NCBI RefSeq assembly: GCF_006861795.1
Contig: NZ_VDGH01000001.1
Span: forward strand, 518,182-582,181
Source: Psychrobacillus lasiicapitis
Lineage (GTDB): Bacteria; Bacillota; Bacilli; Bacillales_A; Planococcaceae
Length of the DNA: 64,000 nucleotides
Direction of reading: 5' to 3'
Shown here: piece by piece, positions 1 through 8,507 of the stretch
Layout: each line of letters begins with the position of its first letter
Numbering within the stretch: position 1 is the stretch's first letter
Program-made: the position numbers and the translations under genes
Notes under the pieces: model-generated
Database searches by the model: none
What the model was told of the DNA's origin: nothing
What the model saw: only the letters and a program-made list of their open reading frames with translations

Positions 1-585
1 CAATACGGATATATTTATTGTATATTCTTCAAGGTTTTGATTGAAACTGGGATGCGTAAAGGCGAAGCCGCAGCTTTACAGTGGACAGATATAAATTTAA
101 AAGATAAGACAATTCAAATTAATAAAAGTCTCGACTTCCAACCCGAGACTGAAGAAGATTTGTTTGGAGATACAAAAAACTACAAATCAAGAACAATAGA
201 TATACCAGACACCACCGTCACTGCATTAAAAGCACATTTACAATATCAAAATCAAAATAAGTTAATGCTTAATGATTATTATCGTCATGATCTCAACTTG
301 GTTTTTTGTAGAAAAAATGGCGAACACATGCCCAAGTCTACCCTCTTTAATGCATTCGAACGTATATTAAAAAGAGCAGATATGAACTCATATCCGATTC
401 ACTCTTTACATCATACGTATGTAGTTTTACTTATGGAATCCAAAGTGGATTAGAAATATATTCAACAACAACTAGGTCACACTAGTCAACAAATTACTAA
501 TGATGTATATGTACACTTATCGAAGAAATTAAAAAAGAAAAACACCGAACAAGTCAACTCACGACTGAACGGTGTCTTCAAATAA
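1..585 (+). pseudogene. Tyrosine recombinase (phage/ICE-type integrase), 3' part, inactivated
   Basis: The frame is open from base 1, so the gene starts outside the window. The visible part is the catalytic domain of a phage-type tyrosine integrase: the TGMRKGEA box carries the first catalytic Arg, and a later stretch reads KYIQQQLGHTSQQITNDVY with the nucleophile Tyr region. Two lesions are visible. An in-frame TAG at 451-453 splits the domain just after LMESKVD, and the same frame continues to a natural stop at 583-585. The HxxR box reads HSLHHT, so the second catalytic Arg is His. With both defects the product should be inactive. It is probably the relic of a mobile element whose body lies left of the window. 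Confidence 0.85.
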
Positions 586-599
586 TATTTTTTGTATTT

Positions 600-662
600 T
601 TGGGGGCGATTTGGGGGCGCAACTGATTTCCAACAGTCAAATTAAAGTCTTGCCCCCACTGT
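600..662. other. Possible attachment or arm-site region beside the dead integrase
   Basis: Just after the integrase stop there are two direct copies of a TTGGGGGCG-like block (about 600-620) and an inverted copy, TTGCCCCCAC, at about 651-660. G-rich direct and inverted blocks right behind an integrase gene are common at att sites. No second att copy could be found in the window, so this is only a suggestion. The inverted blocks could also form a hairpin between the convergent integrase and glnA transcripts. Confidence 0.25.
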
Positions 663-691
663 AAAAAACCATAATCCCAGTGTTTATAAGC

Positions 692-2026
692 TTAGTACAT
701 TTTTAAATATTGTTCACGTTCCCATGGATGAACAGTTGTGCGGAACATATCCCATTCAATCTCTTTCGCTTCTACAAAGTTTGCATAAATATGCTCACCT
801 AGTGCTCCACGGATTACTTCACTTTTTCCAAGTTCTAATACCGCTTCATGAAGAGTTGGTGGTAAGTTATGAATGCCGTTTTCGATACGTTCTTCTTCAG
901 TCATCACGTAAATATTACGGTCAACCGCTGGTGGTGGAGTCATTTTTTGTTTAATGCCATCTAGACCAGCTTGTAAAATTACAGCCATCGCCAAGTATGG
1001 ATTCGCTGCTGGATCTACAGAACGAACTTCAATACGTGTACTTAATCCACGAGAAGAAGGAATACGAATTAATGGACTTCTGTTTTGACCTGACCAAGCA
1101 ACATAACATGGAGCTTCGTAACCAGGAACTAAACGTTTGTATGAGTTTACTGTAGGATTTGTAATCGCAGTAAAACTTTGTACATGCTTTAATACACCTG
1201 CCATGAATTGCATCGCTGTTTCACTCATTTTGCTTTCTGTGGATTCATCAAAAAATGCATTTTCTTTACCGTTGAATAATGAAACGTTAAAGTGCATTCC
1301 AGAACCGTTTACCCCGAATAGTGGTTTAGGCATAAATGTGGCATGCAAACCATGCTTACGAGCGATTGTTTTAACAACCAGTTTAAATGTTTGAATATTA
1401 TCACATGCTGTTACCGCATCTGCATATTTAAAGTCAATTTCGTGTTGTCCAGGAGCTACTTCATGGTGAGACGCTTCAATTTCAAAGCCCATTTCCTCTA
1501 GCTCAAGCACGATATCGCGACGGCAGTTTTCTCCAAGATCGACAGGTGCTAAGTCAAAGTATCCACCGTGGTCATTTAATTCTAAAGTTGGTTCGCCTTG
1601 TGCATCTAATTTAAACAAGAAAAATTCAGGTTCAGGTCCTAAGTTAAAGCTTGTGAACCCTAACTCTTCCATTTCTTTTAATACACGTTTTAAGTTATTA
1701 CGTGGATCTCCTGCAAATGGCGTTCCATCTGCTTTATTAACATCACAGATTAATCGAGCCACTTTCCCTTTTCCAGTAATCCAAGGGAAAACAACCCATG
1801 AATTTAAATCTGGAACTAAATACATATCAGATTCTTCTATTCGTACGAATCCTTCAATAGAGGAACCGTCGAACATCATTTTATTGTCGAGAGCTTTATC
1901 GAGCTGACTCACTGGAATTTCAACGTTTTTAATCGTACCTAGTATGTCTGTAAACTGAAGACGAATAAAATTCACCTCATGTTCTTTGACGAACTTTTTA
2001 ATATCTTCTTTTGTGTACTTGCTCAT
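692..2026 (-). CDS. glnA: Glutamine synthetase, type I
   Basis: Condenses ammonia with glutamate using ATP; it is the main ammonium-assimilation enzyme in the cytosol and acts as a dodecamer. The 444-residue length matches the Bacillus GSI-alpha class. Visible family features are the N-terminal beta-grasp region, the [10 protein letters not shown] segment followed by Arg62 (the feedback-inhibition residue of the Bacillus enzyme), and PGYEAPCY around the active-site flap. A clear ribosome binding site (AGGAGAGTG) precedes the ATG. It lies 40 bases downstream of glnR and is the second gene of the glnRA operon. In Bacillus, feedback-inhibited GlnA also acts as the signal partner of GlnR and TnrA. 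Confidence 0.98.
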   Translation of the reverse strand: MSKYTKEDIKKFVKEHEVNFIRLQFTDILGTIKNVEIPVSQLDKALDNKMMFDGSSIEGFVRIEESDMYLVPDLNSWVVFPWITGKGKVARLICDVNKADGTPFAGDPRNNLKRVLKEMEELGFTSFNLGPEPEFFLFKLDAQGEPTLELNDHGGYFDLAPVDLGENCRRDIVLELEEMGFEIEASHHEVAPGQHEIDFKYADAVTACDNIQTFKLVVKTIARKHGLHATFMPKPLFGVNGSGMHFNVSLFNGKENAFFDESTESKMSETAMQFMAGVLKHVQSFTAITNPTVNSYKRLVPGYEAPCYVAWSGQNRSPLIRIPSSRGLSTRIEVRSVDPAANPYLAMAVILQAGLDGIKQKMTPPPAVDRNIYVMTEEERIENGIHNLPPTLHEAVLELGKSEVIRGALGEHIYANFVEAKEIEWDMFRTTVHPWEREQYLKMY

Positions 2027-2066
2027 TTTTTCACTCTCCTAAATTATTTTATAATCAAACCCCGTT

Positions 2067-2450
2067 CTATCGAAAGAAGCGAGATAGATCTCCTTGCCGC
2101 AAAGATGCCCTTTGATGTCTTTGAGCTATCTGCATTTCTTCTTTTACAATTGCACGTAGTTGTGCATCTGTAATCACTTGTTTTGTATCGTTTTTTAATG
2201 CAGGATTGTTTTTCATTTCGAAGATTTGTTTAATCCCTGCAATATTCACGCCTGTTGCTAGCATGTCTTTTATTTCCAATAAAGTATCGATATCATCTAA
2301 CGAGAACATGCGTTGCTTTCCTTCTGTTCGTGCAGGCTGAACAAGTTCATGCTCTTCATAATATCGAATTTGTCTAGCTGTTAAACCAGTTAACTGCATG
2401 ACAATATTCATAGATAGCAGTGGCATGGAACGTCTCCATTCCTTTTCCAT
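2067..2450 (-). CDS. glnR: MerR-family repressor of nitrogen genes GlnR
   Basis: Dimeric MerR-type DNA-binding protein that represses glnRA when nitrogen is plentiful, activated by feedback-inhibited glutamine synthetase. The 127-residue product starts with RRSMPLLS and the helix-turn-helix/wing region MQLTGLTARQIRYYEE. It ends with the conserved C-terminal RQGDLSRFF tail, which in Bacillus is the autoinhibitory and signalling segment. The start is supported by AGGAGGTG seven bases upstream. It is the first gene of the operon and is preceded by its own promoter with two GlnR boxes, which fits autoregulation. Confidence 0.97.
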   Translation of the reverse strand: MEKEWRRSMPLLSMNIVMQLTGLTARQIRYYEEHELVQPARTEGKQRMFSLDDIDTLLEIKDMLATGVNIAGIKQIFEMKNNPALKNDTKQVITDAQLRAIVKEEMQIAQRHQRASLRQGDLSRFFR

Positions 2451-2479
2451 CGCTGCACCTCCTAGCTGGATATATGAAT

Positions 2480-2508
2480 AGTATATGTCATGTTAGCTAA
2501 CATGTCAA
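2480..2508 (-). promoter_or_regulatory. glnRA sigma-A promoter
   Basis: Read on the minus strand, TTGACA (2503-2508) and TATACT (2480-2485) are separated by exactly 17 bases. This is close to the sigma-A consensus and lies about 30 bases upstream of glnR. Confidence 0.9.
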
Positions 2509-2530
2509 CACCATGTAAGGAAAAGTAACA
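2486..2530 (-). promoter_or_regulatory. Two GlnR/TnrA boxes at the glnRA promoter
   Basis: Both sites match the GlnR/TnrA consensus TGTNA-N7-TNACA perfectly. Box 1 (2486-2502) reads TGTCA-N7-TAACA and fills the whole spacer between the -10 and -35 elements; it also holds the 16-base palindrome CATGTTAGCTAACATG. Box 2 (2514-2530) reads TGTAA-N7-TAACA and sits just upstream of -35. The centres are 28 bases apart, similar to the two-site arrangement known for Bacillus glnRA. Occupancy of box 1 should block polymerase directly. Confidence 0.9.
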
Positions 2531-2700
2531 TCATTTTTATTTTATAGAAAAACGCACTTTCCTCTTAGAAATAGGCGTCTTTACAAATCTTTTTTCTCTG
2601 AGAATGGGTTGCTCTCGTCCTTAGCTATTTATTGGAAAATAGTTTTGTAGCCCACCGTTCCATACTTTCCCCATGAGAAGCTTAACAAAACAAAACTGAA

Positions 2701-2747
2701 AATTAAAAACGTGGAAAATGAGTTAATCATTTTCCACGTTTTTAATT
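2701..2747 (-). terminator. Strong hairpin terminator at the end of the ynbB remnant
   Basis: A perfect 21-base-pair stem (2701-2721 with 2727-2747) encloses the loop GTTAA. The A/T-rich outer arms give a U-tract on both strands. It overlaps the stop region of the decayed ynbB copy and insulates glnRA from leftward transcription through the catabolic operon. Confidence 0.85.
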
Positions 2748-3040
2748 TTCAATAACTACCGTAGAGACTGCACCGCTCCTAAAATAGCATGTCAAGCCAC
2801 CTTGGATAAAGGCCGTAAACGGAGGACGGATTGGTCCATCTGCCGTTAACTCCATACTAGATCCTTTAATGAATGTACCCGCTGCCATAATTACATCATC
2901 CTCATAACCCGGCATATAGGCAGGTTCAGGCGCAAATTTGCGCATTAACTGTAGAATGCATTTGAATCGCTTTGCAAAACTGAATCATTTGCTCAAATAA
3001 GATCAGTTCTTTCTTGTGCATAACGGGGTTCTATCATTAT
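2742..3040 (-). pseudogene. Decayed copy of the 3' end of ynbB (aluminium-resistance family)
   Basis: This stretch matches the 3' end of the intact gene at 8854-10101 on the same strand. The block 2954-2994 is identical over 41 bases to 9068-9108, and the rest differs by scattered substitutions. Small deletions are visible: about 17 bases around 2790 and about 20 bases after 2994 compared with the intact copy. A 67-codon frame remains (PAYMPGYEDDVIMAAGTF, the family's C-terminal motif) but it has no N-terminal domain and ends out of frame. It lies next to glnR, the position that the whole gene occupies in Bacillus subtilis. Confidence 0.9.
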
Positions 3041-3136
3041 ACACATATCGGAACAAAGTCAATTTTTCCAGCGATATAACCACTTCTAACTTAAGTGCGC
3101 ATTAATATACTCTTAGTATGCAATTCTACTACTATC

Positions 3137-4438
3137 CTACGAGATAGCCACACTTCTAGTCCGAACAACCAGTCCTCCAATGTAATATATAATACCGCTA
3201 ACGAAGAGTGCATTCAAAGATGGAATGCCCCACGTTACAAAGTAGCCCACTAAAAACCCGGCTGCCCAAGCGATGATCGTAATGGGACTTAATCTACCGG
3301 CAACACTTGGTAACTCGCCACGTTCTCTGGATTCATCTAATACTTGACGACTCGTTTTAAGAATGAAGTAGTCTATAATAATAATTCCCGCAACCGGAGG
3401 AACTAACACACCAAGTACTACTAGGAAATCGATAAAATAATTTAAAATCCCAATTGCAGATAACACTGTGCCGATTATTCCAATGACAAGGGTAACTTTC
3501 GCACGACCTAACCGTACATTAAAGACGGAATCAAAAATGGATGTAACGCTTAAAGACGCAGCGTATAAATTGACATTATTAATTTTAATAGTAGAAAAAA
3601 CAACGACTAATGCGGCAATAATCCCTGATGCTTGTACCATAATACTGACAACATCATTTGTTCTTGCAGCTAATGCTAGTAATACTGCTATCATATTGAT
3701 ACCTAGTTCACCTATAATTAAACCTATTGTAGTCATCCAGAACACATCTTTTCCACTTCTAGCAAAACGACTAATATCAGGCGTAATGATTGCCCCTACG
3801 ATAAAACCGCCCGCAATCATTGTAGAAGCTACCCCAATTGATAGCGGCTCACCCGCTGGTGCTGCTGAAAAGAGCTCGGATAAAGAAGTCTCACGAAAGA
3901 CAGAAAAGACCCCTGCCGATACGGCAAGTAAAAAAGCAGGCACTGCAATTGCAGCTGTAATGCTAAGCAATTTAAATCCAAAAATAACTAAGAAAGTTAC
4001 ACTTAATCCAGTAAGGAACATAGCGGGTATTAACGGTAATTTTCCGTTAGACGCTTCTACTAATCCGTTGGCAAAAATCGTATTTTGGACACCGAACCAA
4101 CCGATACAGGAAATTGCTATTATAATACTAAAAATAGTACCTCCATGTTTTCCGAAGCCTGCCCAACGCGTTAATAAACTTGTTGACAACCCTTCCCTAA
4201 CACCGATGTAGCCCAAAAGGAATCCAACAGCTTGAAGTATGATGCTACCAAAAAAAGTGGCAATGAGCGCATCCGTAAATGTCATGCCATATCCCATCGT
4301 AGCCCCTAAAATAAATTGTGAGATCGTGGCAAATGCCCCAACTCGAATGATCGTAATGCTCCATAAAGATTTTCGTGCGGATTGTGGCACACGAGATAAT
4401 GAGTAATCATCACCGATAGCATTTTTTGCTGCGCTCAT
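3137..4438 (-). CDS. NCS1-type (CodB-like) cytosine/hydantoin-class permease
   Basis: Integral membrane importer of the nucleobase-cation-symport-1 family, whose members carry cytosine, purines, allantoin, thiamine or hydantoins with a cation. The 433 residues form about 12 hydrophobic segments. The N-terminal cytosolic stretch ends in RKSLWSITIIRVGAFATIS, typical of CodB relatives. It is the last gene of a five-gene leftward operon, 17 bases behind the racemase, with AAGGGGG before the ATG. Context suggests it imports the ring compound handled by the upstream enzymes. The exact substrate cannot be read from the sequence. Confidence 0.85.
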   Translation of the reverse strand: MSAAKNAIGDDYSLSRVPQSARKSLWSITIIRVGAFATISQFILGATMGYGMTFTDALIATFFGSIILQAVGFLLGYIGVREGLSTSLLTRWAGFGKHGGTIFSIIIAISCIGWFGVQNTIFANGLVEASNGKLPLIPAMFLTGLSVTFLVIFGFKLLSITAAIAVPAFLLAVSAGVFSVFRETSLSELFSAAPAGEPLSIGVASTMIAGGFIVGAIITPDISRFARSGKDVFWMTTIGLIIGELGINMIAVLLALAARTNDVVSIMVQASGIIAALVVVFSTIKINNVNLYAASLSVTSIFDSVFNVRLGRAKVTLVIGIIGTVLSAIGILNYFIDFLVVLGVLVPPVAGIIIIDYFILKTSRQVLDESRERGELPSVAGRLSPITIIAWAAGFLVGYFVTWGIPSLNALFVSGIIYYIGGLVVRTRSVAIS

Positions 4439-4455
4439 AATAGTCCCCCTTTAAA

Positions 4456-5175
4456 TTAAATACGTACTTTTGACGGTGGTGTCATATAGGTTAAACGGCT
4501 TTGTTTGACTTTCATATTTACAAGCGATTCCGCCATTTGAAGTGAAGCAAAAGCAGGATCGATAACAGGTACATCATACCCGGAAGCATTTAGACGTTCT
4601 TGCAACTCACTTGCAATGCCTAGGAAACCTGTGCACCCTAATACTAAAGCGTGCGCCTGATCTCCTTCGATTGCTTTGATCATTTCCGAATAGAGAGCAT
4701 CCATCAAACGTTCTTTGTCTTGTACCTCTAGCACTGGAATTAAAACATATCGAACGGATGCAAGTTTGCTATCTAAACCAGCTAATTTGCTAACATTGCG
4801 AATCATTGAAATAACATTAGGCAATACAGTAACGACCGAAAAAGAACCTGCTAGTGAACTGGCATAAAGCATAGCGGATTCACCTGGTCCAATCACAGGA
4901 ATATTAAGTACCTCCCGAGCTGCTTTGACTCCAGGATCAGCGAAACAATCACTAATAATGGCATCGTAACCCTCTTTTTCTGCTTCAATTGCTTTCTCTA
5001 AAAAGTTTGGCAAACAAAGCGCTTCGTCGTATTCACTTTCGATTGATGCAGGACCGGTGGATAAGTTCGTCATGCTTATTTCAGTTCCAGCTGATGCATA
5101 AAAAGAAAATTCTTGCAAAACTTCCTCGTTAAAAATGTCCGAAGTGATTGGTAAGATTACTTTAACTTTCATCAT
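4456..5175 (-). CDS. Asp/Glu/hydantoin racemase family protein
   Basis: 239 residues, the usual size for the cofactor-independent racemases that use two cysteines (glutamate, aspartate and hydantoin racemases). Both candidate cysteines are in place: Cys77 in SDCFADPG and Cys181 in GCTGFLG. The fold also includes the GPGES glycine loop near residue 97. It lies 17 bases behind the hydantoinase-like gene and before the permease. In this context hydantoin racemase (interconverting D- and L-5-substituted hydantoins) is the best guess. Allantoin racemase is an alternative in the same family. Confidence 0.8.
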   Translation of the reverse strand: MMKVKVILPITSDIFNEEVLQEFSFYASAGTEISMTNLSTGPASIESEYDEALCLPNFLEKAIEAEKEGYDAIISDCFADPGVKAAREVLNIPVIGPGESAMLYASSLAGSFSVVTVLPNVISMIRNVSKLAGLDSKLASVRYVLIPVLEVQDKERLMDALYSEMIKAIEGDQAHALVLGCTGFLGIASELQERLNASGYDVPVIDPAFASLQMAESLVNMKVKQSRLTYMTPPSKVRI

Positions 5176-5192
5176 GTATGCCCCCTAATAAT

Positions 5193-6749
5193 TTAGATTA
5201 AATCCCCAGCAACTTTCACCCGTACTTTTGTAGCATTCCCCGCCATATAGGCAAGTGGAACTTCTTGGATATCTACCACATTCAATTTTTCTTTGTCAGC
5301 CCCAGCTTTTACCGCTTCATCGTATGCGATTGATTTAGCTAAATCTAACGTCTGTTCCCGACCTAAATCATCCATTTTGAAGATTTTTTCGATTTCTGCA
5401 CTCACTTGAGAAATTGCAGATCCAATTGCATTTGCAACGCCGAAGTTAGCAGGTTTAATGACTTCACTTGCCCCTTTTAAAGCAGATGGGAATAATATAC
5501 TGCCACCACCTACTAAAACAACGGGTATGTCATCTGCACTCGTTTTCATTTTATCGATAGACTCTTCTACCATAAACGTCATTTCTGCATATATTTTTTC
5601 TAATAAGCTTTGATCTAAATGTGCTACTAACTCAGGATTTCCGATCTTAGCTTTTCCTAAAGCGATAATAACATCTGTTGTTGTTAACGTATTTCCGCCG
5701 AAAGCTAAGCCTTCTTTATATAAACGATGACCGACACTTTCGGGACCAATTGTAAATTCGCCATTATCAAGCAATTTTACAATTGTACCGCCTCCTAATC
5801 CCATGGATAAAATATCGGGCATCCGGAAATTGGTGCGAACGCCGCCGACGTCTACAGCAAGAGAAGATTGGCGAGGGAATCCATTAGCAAGTACACCGAT
5901 ATCTGTCGTTGTTCCACCGACATCGATCACGAGCGCATCTGCTTTTTTCGACAAGTAGGAGGCGCCTCGAATGCTATTTGTCGGCCCGCAAGCAATTGTT
6001 AAAATCGGATATTTCACGGTGTATTCAACAGACATTAATGTGCCATCATTTTGTCCAAAAAATACAGTTGCTTGAATTCCTTCGTTTTCAAGTGCATCAA
6101 CAAAGCTTTGGGCAGTGATTTTTGCAACATCCACAATCGCTGCGTTTAAAATCGTAGCATTTTCACGCTCGATTAAGCCCACGTTTCCAATTTCTGACGA
6201 AAGCGAAATGGCGATATCTGGACCGAGTTCTTCTTGAATAATTTCACTGACACGTTCTTCATGTGTTTTTGAAATCGGTGAGAATACAGAAACAACCGCA
6301 ATCGAATCTACTTTCCCATTTAATTCCCTACAAATGGATCTTATTTTATCTTCATTTAGTGAGGTAATTTCTCTGCCGTCGAATTCATGACCCCCTTCAA
6401 CGATATAAAGATGCTTTCCGATAATATTTTTTAAATCCTCAGGTACACCAACCAGTGGTTTAATAGCTAATGTAGCAGGCGCTCCTATTCGAATCGAAGC
6501 GACTTTATTTAATCTTTTTCGTTCAACGATCGCGTTTGTACAATGTGTCGTACCTAGCATCGCATACTTAATTTGACTTTTATCAACGTTAGAATTTGAA
6601 ACTACTTTTTTTAATGCATTGAATATACCAGTTGATGTATCTGCAGTTGTAGGCTCTTTTGCCTCTGCGATTACGTTATTTGAAGCATCCAAAATGACTG
6701 CATCCGTATGAGTACCGCCAACGTCGATTCCTATCCGATAAATTTCCAT
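5193..6749 (-). CDS. Hydantoinase/oxoprolinase (HyuA-like) family protein
   Basis: An actin/ASKHA-fold ATP-dependent enzyme of the HyuA/oxoprolinase class, which opens cyclic amides such as hydantoins or 5-oxoproline. The first nucleotide-binding motif is IGIDVGGTHTDAVILD near the N-terminus, followed by GTTHCTNAIVERK. The second motif, DVGGTTTDIGVL, lies near residue 275, and PVVLVGGGSIL near residue 410. At 518 residues it is shorter than classical HyuA (about 680) and no HyuB partner is present. This matches the short class found beside DUF917 genes. It starts two bases after the DUF917 stop, with AAGGAG upstream, so the two are likely translationally coupled. Confidence 0.85.
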   Translation of the reverse strand: MEIYRIGIDVGGTHTDAVILDASNNVIAEAKEPTTADTSTGIFNALKKVVSNSNVDKSQIKYAMLGTTHCTNAIVERKRLNKVASIRIGAPATLAIKPLVGVPEDLKNIIGKHLYIVEGGHEFDGREITSLNEDKIRSICRELNGKVDSIAVVSVFSPISKTHEERVSEIIQEELGPDIAISLSSEIGNVGLIERENATILNAAIVDVAKITAQSFVDALENEGIQATVFFGQNDGTLMSVEYTVKYPILTIACGPTNSIRGASYLSKKADALVIDVGGTTTDIGVLANGFPRQSSLAVDVGGVRTNFRMPDILSMGLGGGTIVKLLDNGEFTIGPESVGHRLYKEGLAFGGNTLTTTDVIIALGKAKIGNPELVAHLDQSLLEKIYAEMTFMVEESIDKMKTSADDIPVVLVGGGSILFPSALKGASEVIKPANFGVANAIGSAISQVSAEIEKIFKMDDLGREQTLDLAKSIAYDEAVKAGADKEKLNVVDIQEVPLAYMAGNATKVRVKVAGDLI

Positions 6750-6751
6750 AT

Positions 6752-7846
6752 TTACGATAACTCCTTCTTCGCTTGTAATTTTTCAACTTCCACATAAGGC
6801 ACTTCATATCCAAAATAGTTTGGTCCCACTGTTGCCAGCCCTTTTTCTGTACGCCATTTTTCATTTGCAGGTATACCAATAACTGTGCAGCGCGCTCCAT
6901 AGCGTATGCCTTCCGTAGTAATGGGAATACCTGTATCTGTGTCTAACACAGCAATTAAGTCTGGTGTAACACATAGCGTTTCTTCGCCTTTAGTTGCTAA
7001 AAGGTGTTCATTTTGGAAATGAAGCATACATTCTTGATCGATGTAAGCATCTAATCCCTGTACTTTCGCTTGCCCTTTCGCAAAACCGTCAACAGTTACA
7101 CGATTAATATCGCTAATCTTACCTTTAAATAGTTCAAAACCATTTAATAATTGCAATACAGCATCTATTGGATTCGCTTCACGTTCTTTGGCTTTGCGTA
7201 TAGCAGCGCCGATTTGTTCTTCCAGTGTCAAACTTTCTAATATGGCACTTTCTTTTACTTCTTCTTTTGTCATCGGGTAAATTGCTAGCATGACAGAGCC
7301 GCCCATATCAACTGTGGCGCTGCGGGCAATCCGTTCCGCCCAATTATTATTAATGGTATTCATAACCAGATTGTTTCCTTTTTCGTCCGCTAAAACCATA
7401 GGAGATGCGGAAATACCATTTAAATAAAAAGTCACCATCTGTAATTCCGGGAAAGCTCGTCCCATTCCATCCGCATCAATTACCGGTAAGCCAAGTTTTG
7501 CTGCTAATGCAAGCGGTAATAATGAATTCACACCACCAGCTTCAATCGGCATCGTTGCATAAATTTCCTGCCCAATATAGTTTTCTAATGCTTTAAAAGC
7601 AGCCTCCGCTTCATCACCATTTGGTATTTTTTCTACCATTACTGTAGGTGCGCCCATCATAGCAGAAGGGACGATTAATGCACCATCAGGCACTTCATCA
7701 ATCGAAATGAGACGAATTGGTCCGTATTCTTCGATTGCTTGTAAAGCCATCAGTTTGCCGATGTACGGATCTCCTCCCCCTCCAGTACCAAGGAGCGCAG
7801 CACCAATTGCAATATTTTCAATTTCTTCTTTTCCTAATAATCTCAT
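6752..7846 (-). CDS. DUF917 family protein (S-methyl-thiohydantoin desulfurase-like)
   Basis: 364 residues of the DUF917 family, which Pfam now names after S-methyl thiohydantoin desulfurase. The N-terminus carries the family's glycine-rich loop LLGTGGGGDPYIGKL (about 18-32), then GAPTVMVEKIP and the GGVNSLLPLALAAKLGLPV segment. It overlaps the upstream regulator by the ATGA tetranucleotide and has a good AAAGGAGAG site inside the tetR end. Family members are nearly always encoded beside a hydantoinase-like gene, as here. A role in processing a thiohydantoin or hydantoin ring is inferred from the family name and the neighbours; no reaction can be proved from the sequence. Confidence 0.85.
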   Translation of the reverse strand: MRLLGKEEIENIAIGAALLGTGGGGDPYIGKLMALQAIEEYGPIRLISIDEVPDGALIVPSAMMGAPTVMVEKIPNGDEAEAAFKALENYIGQEIYATMPIEAGGVNSLLPLALAAKLGLPVIDADGMGRAFPELQMVTFYLNGISASPMVLADEKGNNLVMNTINNNWAERIARSATVDMGGSVMLAIYPMTKEEVKESAILESLTLEEQIGAAIRKAKEREANPIDAVLQLLNGFELFKGKISDINRVTVDGFAKGQAKVQGLDAYIDQECMLHFQNEHLLATKGEETLCVTPDLIAVLDTDTGIPITTEGIRYGARCTVIGIPANEKWRTEKGLATVGPNYFGYEVPYVEVEKLQAKKELS

Positions 7847-8439
7847 AATGACTCGTTCTCTCCTTTTTTTAATTGATTGATAAGCGCGAGTAACAATTTT
7901 TCAGCAGCTTGAACTTGATTTTCAAACACCTCGTCAGAATAGACGATTGTTGACCAAAAAAGCCCATTTGCAATTAGTTCAATTTGATGTGCACATTGCT
8001 TGATTTCTACGTGCGTTGCATTCGGAAATTCGTCTGATAGTTCGTTAAAATAATTTTGTAACAACCAACTTTCAAATTCATCCAAGTATTTTGAAAATTC
8101 ATTCTTGAAGTCTGCAAAACCTGAAGTTAATTGTACAAAGGCTTTTGTATTTACTACATCATTTCGATGAAAATAAGCGACACTTCTTAATAACTGTTGC
8201 AAACCCCTGCGGACAGGTAACCCCTTTGTTTTCTCGAAAATTCGATGCAATTCCTTTTGATGATTTTCCAATATCTGTTGAAATACTTCTTCTAATAACG
8301 CTTCTTTATTTGGATAAAAAAAATAAATAGAGGATGCTTTAATTCCAACGGCATCGGCTATCTTTTTCATTGTGGTCCCTTTATATCCTTGTTCTGCATA
8401 AATGGTCAAAGCAGCTTCAATTAGTTTCTTTTTTGTCAT
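7843..8439 (-). CDS. TetR/AcrR-family transcriptional regulator of the catabolic operon
   Basis: 198 residues. The N-terminal helix-turn-helix (about residues 24-47) includes TMKKIADAVGIKASSIYFFY, and the rest is the helical ligand-binding domain. It is the first gene of the operon and overlaps the DUF917 start by four bases, so it is co-transcribed with the genes it probably controls. A 20-base palindrome at its own promoter is the likely autoregulatory operator. The inducer is probably the imported substrate or an intermediate. Confidence 0.9.
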   Translation of the reverse strand: MTKKKLIEAALTIYAEQGYKGTTMKKIADAVGIKASSIYFFYPNKEALLEEVFQQILENHQKELHRIFEKTKGLPVRRGLQQLLRSVAYFHRNDVVNTKAFVQLTSGFADFKNEFSKYLDEFESWLLQNYFNELSDEFPNATHVEIKQCAHQIELIANGLFWSTIVYSDEVFENQVQAAEKLLLALINQLKKGENESL

Positions 8440-8456
8440 TTTGTAATCTCACCACC

Positions 8457-8476
8457 TACCTAATGTTCGTTAGGTA
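8457..8476. promoter_or_regulatory. Putative TetR operator
   Basis: Inverted repeat TACCTAA-N6-TTAGGTA with perfect 7-base arms. It covers the predicted transcription start of the operon, just downstream of the -10 box, so bound repressor would block initiation. Confidence 0.75.
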
Positions 8477-8478
8477 AT

Positions 8479-8507
8479 ATAATAAAACATTTTGTTTCAT
8501 CTTTCAA
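8479..8507 (-). promoter_or_regulatory. Sigma-A promoter of the tetR-DUF917-hydantoinase-racemase-permease operon
   Basis: On the minus strand TTGAAA (8502-8507) and TATTAT (8479-8484) are 17 bases apart. No other good promoter is seen inside the operon, whose gene gaps are 2-18 bases or overlaps. Confidence 0.8.

Noticed and set aside
3468..4211. 247-codon open frame on the plus strand
   Set aside because: Lies antisense within the NCS1 permease gene, has no ribosome binding site, and its composition mirrors a hydrophobic gene read backwards.
1..8500. Whole left part as one prophage or ICE
   Set aside because: Only a dead integrase end is seen. There are no structural, packaging, relaxase or conjugation genes, and glnRA is ordinary backbone.
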